In this document: positions 49,104 through 58,514 of the stretch, one piece after another
Layout of the letters: the number at the start of each line of letters is the position of its first letter
Position numbering within the stretch: the stretch's first letter is position 1
Origin: Pasteurellaceae bacterium RH1A
GTDB lineage: Bacteria; Pseudomonadota; Gammaproteobacteria; Enterobacterales; Pasteurellaceae
Assembly (NCBI GenBank): GCA_012221805.1
Contig: CP015195.1
Coordinates: 1,659,771 to 1,723,770, forward strand
DNA length: 64,000 nt
Reading direction: 5' to 3'
Made by a program: the position numbers and the translations under genes
The notes under the pieces: model-generated
Database searches by the model: none
Told to the model about the DNA's origin: nothing
What the model saw: only the letters and a program-made list of their open reading frames with translations

Positions 49104-49170
49104 GTAGGGTGGGCATCCTTGCCCACCGTTAAATTAAATCGTAATTGGTGGGCAAGGATGCCCACCCTAC
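49104..49170. repeat. Family D inverted repeat between the two reductase genes
   Basis: GTAGGGTGGGCATCCTTGCC.. (49104-49127) and its exact complement (49147-49170) form a 24-bp stem with a 19-base loop. A related fragment, GTTGGGTTTCCAACCCACCC, occurs near 56201. It lies between two co-oriented genes and could reduce read-through. Confidence 0.85.
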
Positions 49171-49184
49171 ATAAGGAAAAAACA

Positions 49185-50324
49185 ATGAACAACTCACGCA
49201 GAAATCTCTTAAAAGCAGGCGGTTTGACCGCCTTAGGTTTGGGCTTAAACGCTGTTGCTTTTGCAAAAACATCTTCAAATCCAACCGCTCTTTCAACCGA
49301 AAATCACACAAAATTACCAAGCCAACGTCAGCTGGGTAAATTGACCATTTCATCACTGGGCTTGGGCTGTCAGGGCTTTGGGCAGAATATGTATGGCGTG
49401 GCAGAGCCGAGTAAGGAACAGTCCATTAAGATTATTCGCCAAGCCTTTGACCACGGCATTACCTTCTTCGACACCGCTGAAGCCTACGGGCCCTTCAAAA
49501 GCGAACGGGTGGTGGGTGAAGCCATCAAGCCCTTCCGCAAACAGATTACCTTAGCCACCAAATTCGGCTGGGACATCGACCAGCAAACAGGGCAACGCAC
49601 GGGCAAGGTAAACAGCAAGCCTGAGCATATCAAGCGAGTGGTGGACAATATGCTGACCCGCCTGCAAACCGACTATATCGACCTGCTCTACCAACACCGA
49701 GCCGATCCTGACGTGCCAGTAGAAGATGTGGTTGGCACAGTGCAAGAGCTGATTAAAGCAGGCAAGGTGCGGGGCTACGGCTTATGCGAAGTCAGCCCAG
49801 CCACCATTCGCAAGGCCCACGCCATCGAACCGATGACCGCAGTGCAGAGCGAATACTCCCTGCTCTTCCGTGGACGTGAAAAAGATGTTTTGCCTGTGTG
49901 TAAGGAATTGGGGATCGGCTTTGTGCCTTGGTCGCCACTGGGAATGGGCGTGCTGGGTGGTTATGTCTCTGCCAACCAAAACTTCGGCGACAACCCAGCA
50001 ATGGACTTGCGTGGCATTCTGCCGAGATTTGAGTCCGCCAACTGGCAACACAATTTCGCCCTTATTGAGCTGATTCGCAAGTGGTCTTTCGCCAAACTCT
50101 GCACCCCAGCCCAGCTTTCTCTGGCTTGGCTACAGGCTCAAGGCGACTTTATCGTGCCAATTCCAGGCACGACCAAAAGTAATCACCTAATGGACAATCT
50201 CGGTGCCGACGGCGTAAGTTTCACCGCTGATGAGCTGGCTCAATTTACCCGTGAGTTGGATCAGATCCAGATTCAAGGCGACAGATTACCTGAGGCGATT
50301 TTGAAGTTTTCGGAAGTGAGATAG
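49185..50324 (+). CDS. Exported aldo/keto reductase with twin-arginine signal
   Basis: I start at ATG 49185, seven bases after AAGGA; the longer frame would be read through the family D repeat. The 379-residue product begins MNNSRRNLLKAGGLTALGLG, a twin-arginine signal (SRRNLLK), so the folded enzyme is probably sent to the periplasm. The AKR tetrad is complete: D96, Y101, K126, H171. The sequence HRADPDVPVEDVVGTVQELI and SNHLMDNLGA are AKR11/13-like. An exported AKR is less common than cytosolic ones. Confidence 0.9.
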   Translation: MNNSRRNLLKAGGLTALGLGLNAVAFAKTSSNPTALSTENHTKLPSQRQLGKLTISSLGLGCQGFGQNMYGVAEPSKEQSIKIIRQAFDHGITFFDTAEAYGPFKSERVVGEAIKPFRKQITLATKFGWDIDQQTGQRTGKVNSKPEHIKRVVDNMLTRLQTDYIDLLYQHRADPDVPVEDVVGTVQELIKAGKVRGYGLCEVSPATIRKAHAIEPMTAVQSEYSLLFRGREKDVLPVCKELGIGFVPWSPLGMGVLGGYVSANQNFGDNPAMDLRGILPRFESANWQHNFALIELIRKWSFAKLCTPAQLSLAWLQAQGDFIVPIPGTTKSNHLMDNLGADGVSFTADELAQFTRELDQIQIQGDRLPEAILKFSEVR

Positions 50325-50328
50325 GAAG

Positions 50329-50375
50329 ACAAGCGGGGCAAATCTGCAAAAATCTTGCAAATTTGCCCCGCTTGT
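50329..50375. terminator. Paired uptake-signal hairpin between reductase and ilvH
   Basis: ACAAGCGGGGCAAAT (50329-50343) pairs exactly with ATTTGCCCCGCTTGT (50361-50375). It lies between convergent genes and likely terminates both. Confidence 0.8.
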
Positions 50376-50385
50376 AAGAGGAAGA

Positions 50386-50874
50386 CTATAAAGCCTTATC
50401 CCCCCGAGCCAAACTAATCACCCCCGAACGGACAATCTCCACAATCTGGGTTTCGGCCGTCACCGCTTCAATAAAGGCGTTGAGCTTTTCGCTGGTGCCT
50501 GTTAATTGAATGGTATAGAGCTTGGGCGTGATGTCCACGATTTGGCCACGGAAAATATCGGCCATGCGTTTGAGTTCATCCCGGGCGGTGCCGGTGGCTC
50601 GCACCTTGAGCAGCAGGACTTCCCGCTCTACGTGTTCCACATAGCTGAGGTTTGTGACCTTGAAGATATCGATCAGCTTGTGCAGTTGCTTTTCAATCTG
50701 CTCCAGTACCTTTTCATCGCCCTGGGCCACAATGGTCATGCGGGACAGACTTGGGTCGTCGGTTGGGGCAACGGTTAAACTTTCAATGTTAAAGCCACGT
50801 TGAGAGAACAAACCCACCACACGAGACAAGGCCCCTGATTCGTTCTCTAATAATACTGATAATGTTCTACGCAT
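50386..50874 (-). CDS. ilvH: Acetolactate synthase small (regulatory) subunit
   Basis: The 162-residue protein has an N-terminal ACT domain ([38 protein letters not shown]) that binds valine for feedback inhibition, and the C-terminal [20 protein letters not shown] domain. The length matches IlvH of E. coli (163). It overlaps ilvI by 8 bp. Confidence 0.95.
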   Translation of the reverse strand: MRRTLSVLLENESGALSRVVGLFSQRGFNIESLTVAPTDDPSLSRMTIVAQGDEKVLEQIEKQLHKLIDIFKVTNLSYVEHVEREVLLLKVRATGTARDELKRMADIFRGQIVDITPKLYTIQLTGTSEKLNAFIEAVTAETQIVEIVRSGVISLARGDKAL

Positions 50875-52588
50875 CTGTTCGCTCCGTTTTACTTAACATC
50901 ATATCTTTCATGGATTCGCCCCGAATTTGCATTGGGTAAACGTGTTCGGTTTCGTCCACCGTCACATCAACAAAGACCAGTTTGTCCTTGATGGCAAAGG
51001 CCTGTTTGAGTTTATCCTCTAGCTCCTCTGGCTTGCTGATTTGAATGCCCACATGGCCATAAGCCTCTGCCAATTTGACAAAATCAGGCAGGGAGTCCAT
51101 ATAGGAATGGGAGTGGCGGCCGGCATAAATAATGTCTTGCCACTGTTTCACCATGCCCAAGAAGCGGTTGTTGAGGTTGATGATCACCACCGGCGTGTCG
51201 TACTGTTTGGCAGTGGAGAGTTCTTGAATATTCATCTGAATACTGCCGTCGCCTGTTACGCAAACCACCGTAGCCTCTGGGTGGGCAAATTTCACCCCAA
51301 GAGCCGCCGGCAGGCCAAAGCCCATGGTGCCAAGGCCGCCTGAGTTGATCCAGCGGCGAGGCTGGTCAAATGGATAATGCAGGGCAGCAAACATCTGGTG
51401 TTGGCCCACATCAGAAGCCACATAGGCCTGGCCTTGGGTAATTTCGTAAACCTTACGAATCACCTCTTGTGGCTTGATCACGTCGGTTTGGGTGTAGGCC
51501 AGGCAGTTGCGAGCCTTCCAAGTGTCAATTTGTTGCCACCAAGCGGTTAAATCGGCCTGATTTTTTGCAAGATTTTCTTCTTCCAAGAGGGAGAGGAACT
51601 CGCCCAAAACGTTCTCGGCACTGCCCACAATCGGGATATAGGCCGGCACGGTTTTGGAGATGGAAGCGGGGTCAATATCAATATGAATTACTTTCGCATT
51701 CGGACAATATTTGGCCAGATTATTTGTGGTGCGATCATCAAAACGCACCCCAATACCTAAAATCAAATCACTTTCGTGCATGGCATTATTGGCCTCATAG
51801 GTGCCGTGCATGCCCAGCATGCCTAGGAACTGTTTATCCGTACTTGGGTAAGCCCCCAAGCCCATAAGAGACGAAGTTACAGGCAAGTTGAGCTTTTGGG
51901 CAAATTCGGTAGCCTTTTCTGCCGCATTACTAAGCACAACCCCACCGCCTAGATAAAGCACCGGTTTTTTGGCGACTAAGACCGCCTTAAGGGCCTTCTT
52001 AATTTGGCCCTTGTGCCCTTCCACGGTTGGGTTGTAGGAACGTAGCGACACCGATTTCGGGTATTCATAAACATATTTATTGGCAGGATTGACCACATCT
52101 TTTGGCAAGTCAATCACCACCGGGCCTGGGCGACCGGTTGAGGCAATGTAGAAGGCTTTTTTGATGATGGCCGGCAGATCTTCCGCCCGTTTGACCAAGA
52201 AGCTGTGCTTAACCACAGGGCGAGAAATGCCGATCATATCGCACTCTTGGAAGGCATCCGAACCAATTAAAGAGGACGGCACTTGGCCTGAAAAGACCAC
52301 GAGAGGAATGGAGTCCGAATAGGCGGTGGCAATGCCGGTAATGGCATTGGTTGCCCCCGGGCCTGAAGTCACCAGCACGCAGCCTACTTTACCTGTTGAG
52401 CGAGCATAGCCGTCTGCCATGTGAACAGCGGCCTGTTCGTGACGGACTAAAACGTGCTTAATGCCGCCTAGGGTATGAATGGCATCATAAACATCAAGTA
52501 CTGAACCACCTGGGTAGCCGAAAACGTATTCCACGCCTTCATCACGCAGGGATTGCACCACAATTTCCGCACCTGAAAATTTCTTCAT
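50867..52588 (-). CDS. ilvI: Acetolactate synthase large subunit, isozyme III type
   Basis: This ThDP-dependent enzyme makes acetolactate or acetohydroxybutyrate for branched-chain amino acids. I start at ATG 52588 ([20 protein letters not shown], 573 residues) after GGAGG with 6-bp spacing. Motifs are [30 protein letters not shown], and ThDP/Mg site [25 protein letters not shown]. ilvI-ilvH form an operon. The 310-bp leader holds a paired uptake signal and a perfect CRP site. Confidence 0.95.
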   Translation of the reverse strand: MKKFSGAEIVVQSLRDEGVEYVFGYPGGSVLDVYDAIHTLGGIKHVLVRHEQAAVHMADGYARSTGKVGCVLVTSGPGATNAITGIATAYSDSIPLVVFSGQVPSSLIGSDAFQECDMIGISRPVVKHSFLVKRAEDLPAIIKKAFYIASTGRPGPVVIDLPKDVVNPANKYVYEYPKSVSLRSYNPTVEGHKGQIKKALKAVLVAKKPVLYLGGGVVLSNAAEKATEFAQKLNLPVTSSLMGLGAYPSTDKQFLGMLGMHGTYEANNAMHESDLILGIGVRFDDRTTNNLAKYCPNAKVIHIDIDPASISKTVPAYIPIVGSAENVLGEFLSLLEEENLAKNQADLTAWWQQIDTWKARNCLAYTQTDVIKPQEVIRKVYEITQGQAYVASDVGQHQMFAALHYPFDQPRRWINSGGLGTMGFGLPAALGVKFAHPEATVVCVTGDGSIQMNIQELSTAKQYDTPVVIINLNNRFLGMVKQWQDIIYAGRHSHSYMDSLPDFVKLAEAYGHVGIQISKPEELEDKLKQAFAIKDKLVFVDVTVDETEHVYPMQIRGESMKDMMLSKTERTDA

Positions 52589-52852
52589 TGAATCCTCCAC
52601 AAGGAATAAACTGTAAAAGTAAAAACTTTGCAGATTTTGCAATGAAATCCACCGCTTGTCTAGGGGGTAAAAGCAGATTTCAAGCGGTCAAAAAAGACTT
52701 AAATTTCACAAAAATCAAATTTATTAGCATAAAATAAAACAAAAACCTTTAAAAACTCAAATTAAAAGGCTTTTGTCAGGATTTTATAAAACAGAGCAAG
52801 ATTAAATTTTGTTTGTATTTTGTGAGCCAGATCACATATTTCGGAGAAAGGG
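52589..52852. promoter_or_regulatory. ilvI upstream region with CRP site and uptake-signal pair
   Basis: TGTGAGCCAGATCACA (52821-52836) is a perfect TGTGA-N6-TCACA site, but it lies about 233 bp from the ilvI start. ACCGCTTGT (52651-52659) faces CAAGCGGT (52680-52687), forming a hairpin in the leader. The stretch between is AT-rich, typical of Lrp-type control regions. No leader peptide rich in branched-chain codons was seen. Confidence 0.55.
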
Positions 52853-52856
52853 CATA

Positions 52857-52885
52857 AAAAAAGCCGACCGAAGTCAGCTTTTTAA
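52857..52885 (-). terminator. Terminator after the ACP-like lipoprotein gene
   Basis: On the minus strand AAAGCTGAC-TTCG-GTCGGCTTT forms a stem with one wobble pair and a stable UUCG loop, followed by T residues. Confidence 0.85.
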
Positions 52886-52898
52886 AGGAAGGATGTGA

Positions 52899-53477
52899 TT
52901 ATTTCTTGACTGGAGCAAGCTCACAGTGTTTGGCTACGATGGTGTCTGCTTGGTCACCTTTAAGGGTGTACATTACAGGTACAACCTTAGCCACAGTGCT
53001 TGGTGTGATGTTTTCTGATAAGGTCCAAACATTTTTGCTGTCGCTAAATTGCACGCCATCTAAGTAAGCGCTATCAACAGTTAAGTTGGTGGCAAGCACT
53101 TTGCCATCTAAGATAACGGTTGCAAGCTGTGGCTTCTCGCCATTAAAGGTATAAGCGGCTTGTACATTTGCTTTTTTACCGCTTGCCGTACATACATAAG
53201 AGATAGTTTGAGTGCTGGTGCCCATCATGGCATCTTTTACTGTTTCGACACCGCTTGACACTGCGCTACCTGTTGCTTTTGCACCATCCACTACAGCGCC
53301 TCCCGCTGCTTTGGCGCCATCAACGACTGCACCGCCTGCCGTTTTCGCACCATCAACAACAGCAGAACCTGCGCTTTTCATACCATCTACCATGGCAGTG
53401 CCTGCATCAGAAGCAGTTGAACAGGCACCTAACATAAGGGCAGCGGCAATGGTTGAAACAAGTGCTAATTTTTTCAT
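52899..53477 (-). CDS. Lipoprotein with 11-residue repeats and ACP/MliC-like domain
   Basis: The 192-residue lipoprotein has lipobox LGAC (Cys19). Residues 25-79 are five 11-residue units of the form AGGAVVDGAKA, which would make an amphipathic helix or rod. The C-terminal domain (YVCTASGKKANVQAAYTFNG, ATVILDGK, WTLSENI, and a final Cys in VAKHCELAP) follows the pattern of Neisseria adhesin complex protein and MliC-like lysozyme inhibitors, with the two Cys (96 and 186) probably disulfide-bonded. Lysozyme inhibition or adhesion is an inference. It stands alone. Confidence 0.7.
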   Translation of the reverse strand: MKKLALVSTIAAALMLGACSTASDAGTAMVDGMKSAGSAVVDGAKTAGGAVVDGAKAAGGAVVDGAKATGSAVSSGVETVKDAMMGTSTQTISYVCTASGKKANVQAAYTFNGEKPQLATVILDGKVLATNLTVDSAYLDGVQFSDSKNVWTLSENITPSTVAKVVPVMYTLKGDQADTIVAKHCELAPVKK

Positions 53478-53584
53478 AAGACATTCTCCATTATTAAATT
53501 AAGTCTTTGTACTTATTATGTACATAGGCTTAGAAAGGCAAATGGCAAGAAAGTTCAAAAAAATTTTAAAAATGTAGCAAATAC

Positions 53585-54325
53585 CTATAATAAAGCGGCC
53601 ACTTCGTCACTGATTTGGCCATTGTGATAGACATTTTGCACATCATCACAATCTTCTAGCATCTCAATCAAACGCAGGAGTTTCGGGGCATTTTCGGCAT
53701 CCAAGTCCACGGTTGTTGATGGGATCATGGTCACTTCCGCTTCTTGAATTTTGAAGCCAGCCTGTTCAATGCCATCCCGTACATCACCCAAGTCTTCCCA
53801 AGCGGTGTAGATTTCAAATGAACCATCTTCTTGTGGCTGAATATCATCCGCTCCCGCTTCAATGGCTGCTTCGGTTAAGGCATCTTCATCCGCTTCCGCA
53901 ATCAGGATCAGGCCTTTTTTGCTAAAGAGATAGCCGACCGAGCCTTCTGTGCCGAGGTTGCCGCCACACTTAGTGAAACTTGGGCGAACCTGGGAAATGG
54001 TACGGTTGGCGTTATCGCTCAAGCATTCCACCATGACCGCTGTGCCGCCTGGGCCATAGCCTTCGTAAATTTTGGTTTCCATATTGGTGTCATCGCCACC
54101 GCCCACGCCTCGTTCAATAGCACGGTTGATGGTGTCCCGTGTCATATTGTTGGAAAGGGCCTTGTCCACGGCCGAACGTAGACGAGGGTTAGAGGCCACA
54201 TCGCCCCCGCCCAATTTGGCGGCGGTAACCAATTCACGAATTAATTTTGTAAAAATCTTGCCACGTTGGGCGTCTTGTGCTGCCTTGCGGTGCTTAATGT
54301 TAGCCCACTTACTATGACCTGCCAT
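53585..54325 (-). CDS. yebC: YebC/PmpR-family protein
   Basis: The 246-residue protein starts [20 protein letters not shown], the family signature, followed by [20 protein letters not shown] and [20 protein letters not shown]. YebC-family members act as transcription regulators, and recent work links them to resolving ribosome stalling. It lies 17 bp after nudB on the same strand. The ruv genes that usually follow are not adjacent here. Confidence 0.96.
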   Translation of the reverse strand: MAGHSKWANIKHRKAAQDAQRGKIFTKLIRELVTAAKLGGGDVASNPRLRSAVDKALSNNMTRDTINRAIERGVGGGDDTNMETKIYEGYGPGGTAVMVECLSDNANRTISQVRPSFTKCGGNLGTEGSVGYLFSKKGLILIAEADEDALTEAAIEAGADDIQPQEDGSFEIYTAWEDLGDVRDGIEQAGFKIQEAEVTMIPSTTVDLDAENAPKLLRLIEMLEDCDDVQNVYHNGQISDEVAALL

Positions 54326-54342
54326 CTTAATTTCCTCTTTTA

Positions 54343-54783
54343 TTAAATGGTTAGATATTGTTGAATAATTGCTGCATTACTGGGTGATTTGGTCGAGGCC
54401 ATGGCCTCTTGCGGGCTGACCCACTTAAAGGCCAAATGCTCACTTATTTGGGGCGAAATTTCCGCCTCCAAGGCCAATAAAAACCAGTGTTCAGTGCCGT
54501 GTGTAATATGCGGTGCGTATTTATAGCGGAATTGCGGGAAAATCTCAAATTTTACCGAGGTTTGGCAATCATACAAGCATAAATTTTGAGCAACAATATC
54601 AATCCCCGTTTCCTCCCGCACCTCTCTCAAAGCCGTTTGCTCAGGCCTTTCGCCTGTCTCAATCGTGCCGGTGATCGATTGCCAAAAATCAGGATCATCT
54701 CGGCGTTGCAGCATCAAAACCCGCCCTGTATTTTGGGCATAAAGGGCAATTAAAACGGATTGGTTGTTTTTGTATTTCATCAT
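54343..54783 (-). CDS. nudB: Dihydroneopterin triphosphate diphosphatase (Nudix)
   Basis: I start at ATG 54783 ([20 protein letters not shown], 146 residues); the longer frame has no ribosome site. The Nudix box [20 protein letters not shown] (then TG) is complete. The length and the adjacency to yebC match NudB, which removes pyrophosphate from dihydroneopterin triphosphate in folate synthesis. Directly upstream starts the immunity-type gene array. Confidence 0.88.
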   Translation of the reverse strand: MMKYKNNQSVLIALYAQNTGRVLMLQRRDDPDFWQSITGTIETGERPEQTALREVREETGIDIVAQNLCLYDCQTSVKFEIFPQFRYKYAPHITHGTEHWFLLALEAEISPQISEHLAFKWVSPQEAMASTKSPSNAAIIQQYLTI

Positions 54784-54818
54784 TTGCAAATTTCCTGTGT
54801 TTTTGAGCCGCTTGCTTA

Positions 54819-55343
54819 TCAAGCACTTCTAAAAAAAACCTCATAAGGATAACGATCAAATAAGCCACTCTCTATTGAATTAACCAATTCAATAAATTTT
54901 CCCTTATTACTATCTGAAATCTCATGCTTATCTAAATATAAATCTAGCTGCTTATATAAATCTGCCAGCACCACAAATTCATCAAACCTGATCTTCATAT
55001 CTTGAAAATCATTGATATGCTGATATTCTCCCAAACCATGATCATAAAATAAAACTTGTTTCGATCCTTTATGGATAAACCACTCATCCCCCTGCCCGCT
55101 CCTGCCCATTATCCATACCTTTTCAGCAATATTGGGATAATGCTTGTGTAAATAGGCATTTTCCTTAAGGGCATTTTCATAATCAAAAATCAGAATATCT
55201 GGGGTAAATTCCACCTCTACCCTCTCTCGAAGATAGGCCTGATAAATATCATCTTCTAACGAAATTTCAGCATTGTGATGAACAAATTTTCTTATAGACG
55301 GAATAGCCTGCATAATTTCGCTATAGGCATTTATTTTAAACAT
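54819..55343 (-). CDS. SMI1/KNR4 (SUKH)-like putative immunity protein
   Basis: The 174-residue protein has the core VWIMGRSGQGDEWFIHKGSK with FDEFVVLADLYKQLDLYLDK, which resembles SUKH-superfamily proteins (W..G..G.GD.W pattern). SUKH proteins are common immunity factors for polymorphic toxins. It is the last of seven minus-strand genes of this kind. Its base composition is AT-rich compared with neighbours such as nudB. No partner toxin is nearby. Confidence 0.6.
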   Translation of the reverse strand: MFKINAYSEIMQAIPSIRKFVHHNAEISLEDDIYQAYLRERVEVEFTPDILIFDYENALKENAYLHKHYPNIAEKVWIMGRSGQGDEWFIHKGSKQVLFYDHGLGEYQHINDFQDMKIRFDEFVVLADLYKQLDLYLDKHEISDSNKGKFIELVNSIESGLFDRYPYEVFFRSA

Positions 55344-55418
55344 CTCTTTTCTGAATCCTATTTATCATTTGAATAAAGCAAGCGTAGAGTGGCTACGGTA
55401 ATATTTTAATTAAATTTA

Positions 55419-56048
55419 TTAATCTTCCCAAGGATCATATCTAAAACCGTTGCTAATCTCAGTAAATTTAATTCTAGTAATATTTAGCGATTGACATAAT
55501 TTTTTGAACTTTTCTGTGCAAACATCCTTTTTCAATTCAGCACATACAAAAAAATCGGGTAAATTACCATCATCTTTCACATAAAATTCCTCTATCAAAT
55601 CATAGCATACTTCATTAGGAAAATATGTTTCGTAAAGATATTCTTTTTCATTGTTTGGGCTTTTACAAACTGTATATTTGGAAACTGCCTTATCTAAAAG
55701 AAAAAACCTACCACACAATAATAAAAAATAATATTTTTTCTCAGGATGTTTGTTTTTAGATAAAAATATTTCAAGTGGAACGGCTCTATAATTCACTTTA
55801 CAGGCATTTAAGACTTTTAGAAAATTTTCAGAAACATAGTTATGCCCAGAATAGTCAAAATTAATAGATTTTTCATCAATCTTCAAAGAGTAAGTAGATG
55901 TGATATTGTAATGTTCGGGATTTGGATCGTCAAAATCCCACTCGTGTTCACCTGTCCAAATACCATCTTTTAGAAACTTTCCACCAGTGAAAGTTGGGCA
56001 ACCTTGACAAATATCATCATAGTCAATAAAGTACAACTTTTGTTTCAT
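55419..56048 (-). CDS. Imm11/DUF1629-like putative immunity protein
   Basis: The 209-residue protein shows the two-part layout of imm11-type proteins. A mid-segment VSENFLKVLNACKVNYRAVP is followed by YYFLLLCGRFFLLDKAVSKY, and a C-terminal part FFVCAELKKDVCTEKFKKLC then NITRIKFTEI. It is acidic, Cys-rich and strongly AT-rich in DNA. The role as immunity protein is inferred from family pattern and from the surrounding array. Confidence 0.55.
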   Translation of the reverse strand: MKQKLYFIDYDDICQGCPTFTGGKFLKDGIWTGEHEWDFDDPNPEHYNITSTYSLKIDEKSINFDYSGHNYVSENFLKVLNACKVNYRAVPLEIFLSKNKHPEKKYYFLLLCGRFFLLDKAVSKYTVCKSPNNEKEYLYETYFPNEVCYDLIEEFYVKDDGNLPDFFVCAELKKDVCTEKFKKLCQSLNITRIKFTEISNGFRYDPWED

Positions 56049-56231
56049 ATTAATCTTCCAGTACAGGGATCTGTTTTAAATATACCATTTTTCAAACTGT
56101 TTCTTGTCTTGCATTGTCTTGGAGCTCTTTTATTCCAAGTGCAAGCTGCAAAGCTGATAATTTTCTATGTTTTTTGTTTAGAAAAATATCAATGGATTAT
56201 GTTGGGTTTCCAACCCACCCTAGGCTGAACC

Positions 56232-56687
56232 CTATTGTTCATCAGGATAAAGCTGATTAATTTTCCAATAGAGTGCCCCCAAACCAGAGGCTAATTGTTT
56301 CTGATATTTTTTCCGATCTTTCTGCTCAACAAGGCCTAAATTTTCATCCAATAAATAGAGGCTACTGCCAACCAATCTTAAAGTCAGCTCCTGTTCTTCT
56401 TTGGTTACAGGCTGATTACCAATTACTGCCCAAACACCCTCTCTTAATAAATGATTTCCTGTGTAAAAGATGGTATCCGAAAAAGCAATATCCGATACAT
56501 CCTCGGGAATTTTCTCAAAGGTCTTTTGGGATAAAACAATGCCAATCATGCGTTTGGTGATTTTTGACATAAAAATCACCTTACCCAAACGGTGTTTTTG
56601 GTGCAAAAACAAGGTTTCTTCACCCAAAACGACATCTGAAAGGGGGAATATATCACCTGCTTTAAAATTCTTTCTTGCTCTACTCAT
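56232..56687 (-). CDS. Imm26-like putative immunity protein
   Basis: The 151-residue protein begins SRARKNFKAGDIFPLSDVV, resembling the KxGDxFxIPL start of Imm26 proteins, and continues with KHRLGKVIFMSK and VWAVIGNQPVTKEEQELTLR. Its start overlaps the end of the 323-residue gene by 8 bp, so the two are probably translated together. A second protein with the same N-terminal pattern is encoded at 58515. Confidence 0.6.
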   Translation of the reverse strand: MSRARKNFKAGDIFPLSDVVLGEETLFLHQKHRLGKVIFMSKITKRMIGIVLSQKTFEKIPEDVSDIAFSDTIFYTGNHLLREGVWAVIGNQPVTKEEQELTLRLVGSSLYLLDENLGLVEQKDRKKYQKQLASGLGALYWKINQLYPDEQ

Positions 56688-57651
56688 TCATATATCTCCC
56701 GCTTAATGCTCTCTCTCCAAACACCTTATTATCATCAGAAACGATAAAATCCTTTAGAAAATACGGCAAGAAATCATCAATTAAAATATGATGAATGCCA
56801 TCAATAGAATGGCCTTTTTCTACCCTGTGTTTTAGTAAAAATAAGATCTCAATCGGAAAATACTCCGCCATATTGCCATTAAACTCTAGTAGATAATTGC
56901 CTTTTGAATGATCCAATCGGTATTGACACAACTCATCAATAAGTTCTTGCAATAATGCCATATCGTCAGTTTCGATATTATCAATAATTTTTTGATACAA
57001 GGGGGTAATATTGGCCATAATATGAGCACAAACAGGCTTGCCCTTATTGTCTTCCACATTGCTTAAATCAAAAGACCATGTTTTATTTTGTTGCACTTGA
57101 GTATAAAAATGGTAGGCCAAGGGCAAAATCGTTTTTTCACCAAAAAATGAACCGATACCATCTTCATCACGATTAAATTCCTCGTGATTTTTATAATAGG
57201 CCAGCACATCCATCATTTCGCTTTGAATATAATGATCACAATACATCATGGCAAAAAACAGGCTCAATGTCCTATCCGTATCGAAACCGTTATTCAGGCT
57301 TTCTTTATAATTTTTTTGCGCAATAAAATAAATAACCTTCAAAAAATAAGCATTTAATAATTTGTTATAGGTTTCTTGGCTTGGAGTTTTTATAAACTGG
57401 GAAATCAAATCATATTGATACGACAAGCAGGATTCAAGCATACCATATTGATTATAGGTATCGGTATAATCATTGCCCCTATCTTCCCAAGCCACATTCA
57501 AGGTTGGGATATTATTTAACAAAGCCTCTCGGCATTGATGGAAGATGGGTATATCAATACCGTTGCCTTCCAAACCAACGGCGGATTTAACTATCTCATT
57601 TTTAACTTGTGAAAGTTTACGCTTATTTTTTTGTTCCAGTGTTAAAGGCAT
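56680..57651 (-). CDS. Unrecognised helical protein in immunity array
   Basis: The 323-residue protein is predicted by eye to be largely helical (for example YDLISQFIKTPSQETYNKLL and LLQELIDELCQYRLDHSKGN). I do not recognise a family. It has no signal peptide or membrane segment. It overlaps the Imm26-like gene by 8 bp. Context suggests a cytosolic immunity or accessory protein, without sequence proof. Confidence 0.6.
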   Translation of the reverse strand: MPLTLEQKNKRKLSQVKNEIVKSAVGLEGNGIDIPIFHQCREALLNNIPTLNVAWEDRGNDYTDTYNQYGMLESCLSYQYDLISQFIKTPSQETYNKLLNAYFLKVIYFIAQKNYKESLNNGFDTDRTLSLFFAMMYCDHYIQSEMMDVLAYYKNHEEFNRDEDGIGSFFGEKTILPLAYHFYTQVQQNKTWSFDLSNVEDNKGKPVCAHIMANITPLYQKIIDNIETDDMALLQELIDELCQYRLDHSKGNYLLEFNGNMAEYFPIEILFLLKHRVEKGHSIDGIHHILIDDFLPYFLKDFIVSDDNKVFGERALSGRYMNE

Positions 57652-57730
57652 TTACGCCTCCATTCATTTAAAGATTAATAATAGCCCCAAGAAAAATAAT
57701 CCTGATTTTTCAGTTCAGGTGTATGCTTGT

Positions 57731-58102
57731 TTATAGCGAGCTGCGGTAATTTTGTGCAACAATCTGATAAACACGGCTATAAGCTACAAAAATATAATGC
57801 TCAAATCCGTATAGTTGTTTTTCCTGAATGTATTCAGAATCGGCAATACGCATCATATTTGCCCTTATCCGTTCATCTAATCCGCTTAATTCAATATTGG
57901 CACATTCAAACATTTGAACATTTTGAAAACATAACTCAAAAGGCAGCACCGTACCGATTTCATCTGGCCGAATACATTCTGCATAAACTGTACCTTTAAA
58001 TAGCAACTCATTGCTTTTATTCAAATGTAAAACCGTCTGTACCAATATTGCCTCACGATCGTATATGCGGCTGAAAACATGATCAGTTTCCATAAATTTC
58101 AT
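57731..58102 (-). CDS. Small unrecognised protein in immunity array
   Basis: The 123-residue protein (MKFMETDHVFSRIYDREAIL onward) has beta-rich segments such as NELLFKGTVYAECIRP and LPFELCFQNVQMFECANIEL. No family is recognised. It lies 10 bp after the 99-residue gene on the same strand. It could be an immunity protein, by context only. Confidence 0.5.
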   Translation of the reverse strand: MKFMETDHVFSRIYDREAILVQTVLHLNKSNELLFKGTVYAECIRPDEIGTVLPFELCFQNVQMFECANIELSGLDERIRANMMRIADSEYIQEKQLYGFEHYIFVAYSRVYQIVAQNYRSSL

Positions 58103-58112
58103 TGCAATTCCT

Positions 58113-58412
58113 CTACGCTTTTTTATAATCGTGGTTAGTTTTACATTTCATTTTGGATATAAAAAAATCCCAAACAGCATCAAATTGCTCACCTGAAATA
58201 AAAAAGGTTTTACTCTCATCATCAAAAATAATAGATTCATTAATATCATCAAGATTGATTTGATCGCCAGACCTAAATGTATTATATTGAAAATCATCAC
58301 AAGCTAGCCCAAACGAAAAATCTTGATATATTTCTATTTGCCTTTTTATTACTCCACTTTCATCAATCTCATAATAAAAAAACACACCAATATCATCTTC
58401 ATGTGATTCCAT
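58113..58412 (-). CDS. DUF6881-like small protein
   Basis: The 99-residue protein pattern (FFYYEIDESGVIKRQIEIYQ, DFSFGLACDDF, INLDDINESIIF, ISGEQFDAVWDFFI) follows the DUF6881 layout, where a Y.EID....R.VE.F.DG start is followed by LEEIN and ISREEF..VW. Such proteins often occur in immunity gene clusters. The start at 58412 is the only ATG; the family usually has a few more N-terminal residues. Confidence 0.55.
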   Translation of the reverse strand: MESHEDDIGVFFYYEIDESGVIKRQIEIYQDFSFGLACDDFQYNTFRSGDQINLDDINESIIFDDESKTFFISGEQFDAVWDFFISKMKCKTNHDYKKA

Positions 58413-58514
58413 ATATTATGAACATAAAGCATTTAAAACCTTCTATCTTTTATATCTCATGGTTCACTATTGAGCCAGCTCAGGGTGCTTTAATAACCCA
58501 ACCCACACCTGCTT

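Noticed and set aside
53279..53410. 33-bp tandem units that might be read as a CRISPR-like or minisatellite array
   Set aside because: The units encode the in-frame 11-residue repeats of the lipoprotein, have no spacers and differ at synonymous positions.
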